Origin: Actinomycetota bacterium
Lineage (GTDB): Bacteria > Actinomycetota > Acidimicrobiia > Acidimicrobiales > CADCSY01
NCBI GenBank assembly: GCA_016178435.1
Contig: JACOTK010000104.1
Coordinates: 1 to 6,747 of the forward strand
Direction: 5' to 3'
DNA length: 6,747 bases
Below are positions 6,079 to 6,747 of this stretch, piece by piece. A model generated the notes under the pieces. That model saw nothing but the letters and a program-made list of their open reading frames with translations, did no database searches and had not been told where the DNA came from. Every line of letters starts with the position of its first letter. Position 1 is the first letter of the stretch. The position numbers and the translations under genes are program-made.

Positions 6079-6747
6079 ACCGACCAGGTAGGTGATTCCC
6101 GCAGGAACAAGGGTGAACAGGACCTGGCGCACGGTCGTTCGGACCCAATGGCGGGCGGTGAAACGAGCAATGGCAAGCCCAACGACAAGTGCGGCAGCGA
6201 AGGCCACGATCACCGACGAGGCGATGGCCGCGTTGCCCTTGGTCACGAACCACGGAATCAAGGGCGCCACGGCGCCCACCGAGAACGCCACCAGCGAATA
6301 GGTCGCTGCGCCCATGGGCGACCCCAGCTCCTTGGGGTTGATGCCCAGCTCCTCACGCGCGTGAGTTTCCAACGCCAGCTCCGGGAACTCCATCATCGCT
6401 GCCGCGAGCTCCCGGGCCTGATCGGCGGACAATCCGCGTGACTCGTAGATCTGAGACAGCTCGACCAGCTCGACATGGGGGTTGCGAACCAATTCGACAC
6501 GTTCCATCTCGAGCTCGTACTCGAAGAGCTCTTTTTGCACTTTCATCGAGTTGTACTCGCCGGCCGCCATCGAGATGCCACCGGCGATGAGACCCGCCAA
6601 GCCTGCCAGTCGGACAACGCTCGGAGCAGGCCCTGCACCCGCCACGCCCAGGATGAGGCCCATGTTCGAGACCAGCCCGTCGCTCACCCCGAAGACCGCT
6701 GCACGAGCGGTCCCGCCCGAGACGTCACGGTGATGAACCTCGGGCAC
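6052..6747 (-). CDS. VIT1/CCC1-family Fe2+/Mn2+ transporter (5' end at window edge)
   Basis: Members of this family move ferrous iron or manganese across membranes, usually out of the cytoplasm in exchange for protons. The visible 231 residues begin with HHRDVSGG and AVFGVSDGLVSNMGLILGVAG, highly typical of the family's first helix, with D23 in the SDG motif. Helix 2 carries GGISMAAGEYNS (57-67; M60 and E64 are at positions typical of metal ligands). An acidic cytoplasmic segment (about 70-142; EYELEMERVEL, then HAREELGINPKELGSP) corresponds to the metal-binding domain, followed by three more helices (about 146-168, 174-196, 207-228). That is five membrane segments in all, as expected. The first codon at the edge is GTG, but family members usually have extra residues before HHRDVSGG, so the true start probably lies outside the window. 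Iron versus manganese cannot be decided. Its 3' end overlaps mshD by 27 bp on the opposite strand. Confidence 0.92.
   Translation of the reverse strand: MPEVHHRDVSGGTARAAVFGVSDGLVSNMGLILGVAGAGPAPSVVRLAGLAGLIAGGISMAAGEYNSMKVQKELFEYELEMERVELVRNPHVELVELSQIYESRGLSADQARELAAAMMEFPELALETHAREELGINPKELGSPMGAATYSLVAFSVGAVAPLIPWFVTKGNAAIASSVIVAFAAALVVGLAIARFTARHWVRTTVRQVLFTLVPAGITYLVGSAVGVQGV

Overview
This is high-GC chromosomal DNA with dense coding on both strands. The presence of a mycothiol synthase (MshD) gene is strong evidence for an actinobacterium (Actinomycetota), since mycothiol is essentially confined to that phylum. Strong G/C preference at third codon positions, which leaves long spurious open frames on the opposite strands, and GTG starts fit this. 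I cannot place it lower than phylum with confidence.

Layout, left to right. Positions 1-258 hold no gene I can support. A short (+) gene at 259-972 encodes an exported protein that looks like an N-formylglutamate-amidohydrolase-type metal hydrolase. It converges on a leftward gene for endonuclease III (nth, 1041-1703). The 68-bp gap between them is mostly a 33-bp unit present twice in tandem, overlapped by a long inverted repeat. Reading leftward from 5031, three genes lie head to tail: an ABC ATPase of the MacB/LolD class (4258-5031), an 831-residue FtsX/MacB-type permease with duplicated permease units (1758-4253), and nth. The ATPase and permease are 4 bp apart and must form one exporter. 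Nth is 54 bp further on, behind a GC-rich hairpin, so it may be co-transcribed or partly uncoupled. From an 81-bp divergent region, mshD runs rightward (5113-6078), apparently from a leaderless promoter. It overlaps tail to tail by 27 bp with a leftward VIT1/CCC1-family iron/manganese transporter gene (6052-6747) that runs to the window edge.

Together these are mostly housekeeping and stress functions: thiol redox buffering (MshD), base-excision repair of oxidised pyrimidines (Nth), metal homeostasis (VIT1-like) and an envelope exporter of unknown substrate. A shared oxidative-stress theme is suggestive, but it is inference from adjacency only. I see no CRISPR array, tRNA, rRNA, insertion sequence or phage gene, and no clear undescribed system. 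The most worthwhile points are the probably inactive CoA site in the N-terminal half of MshD, the leaderless mshD start, the exported hydrolase-like protein, and the repeat/hairpin structures between genes.
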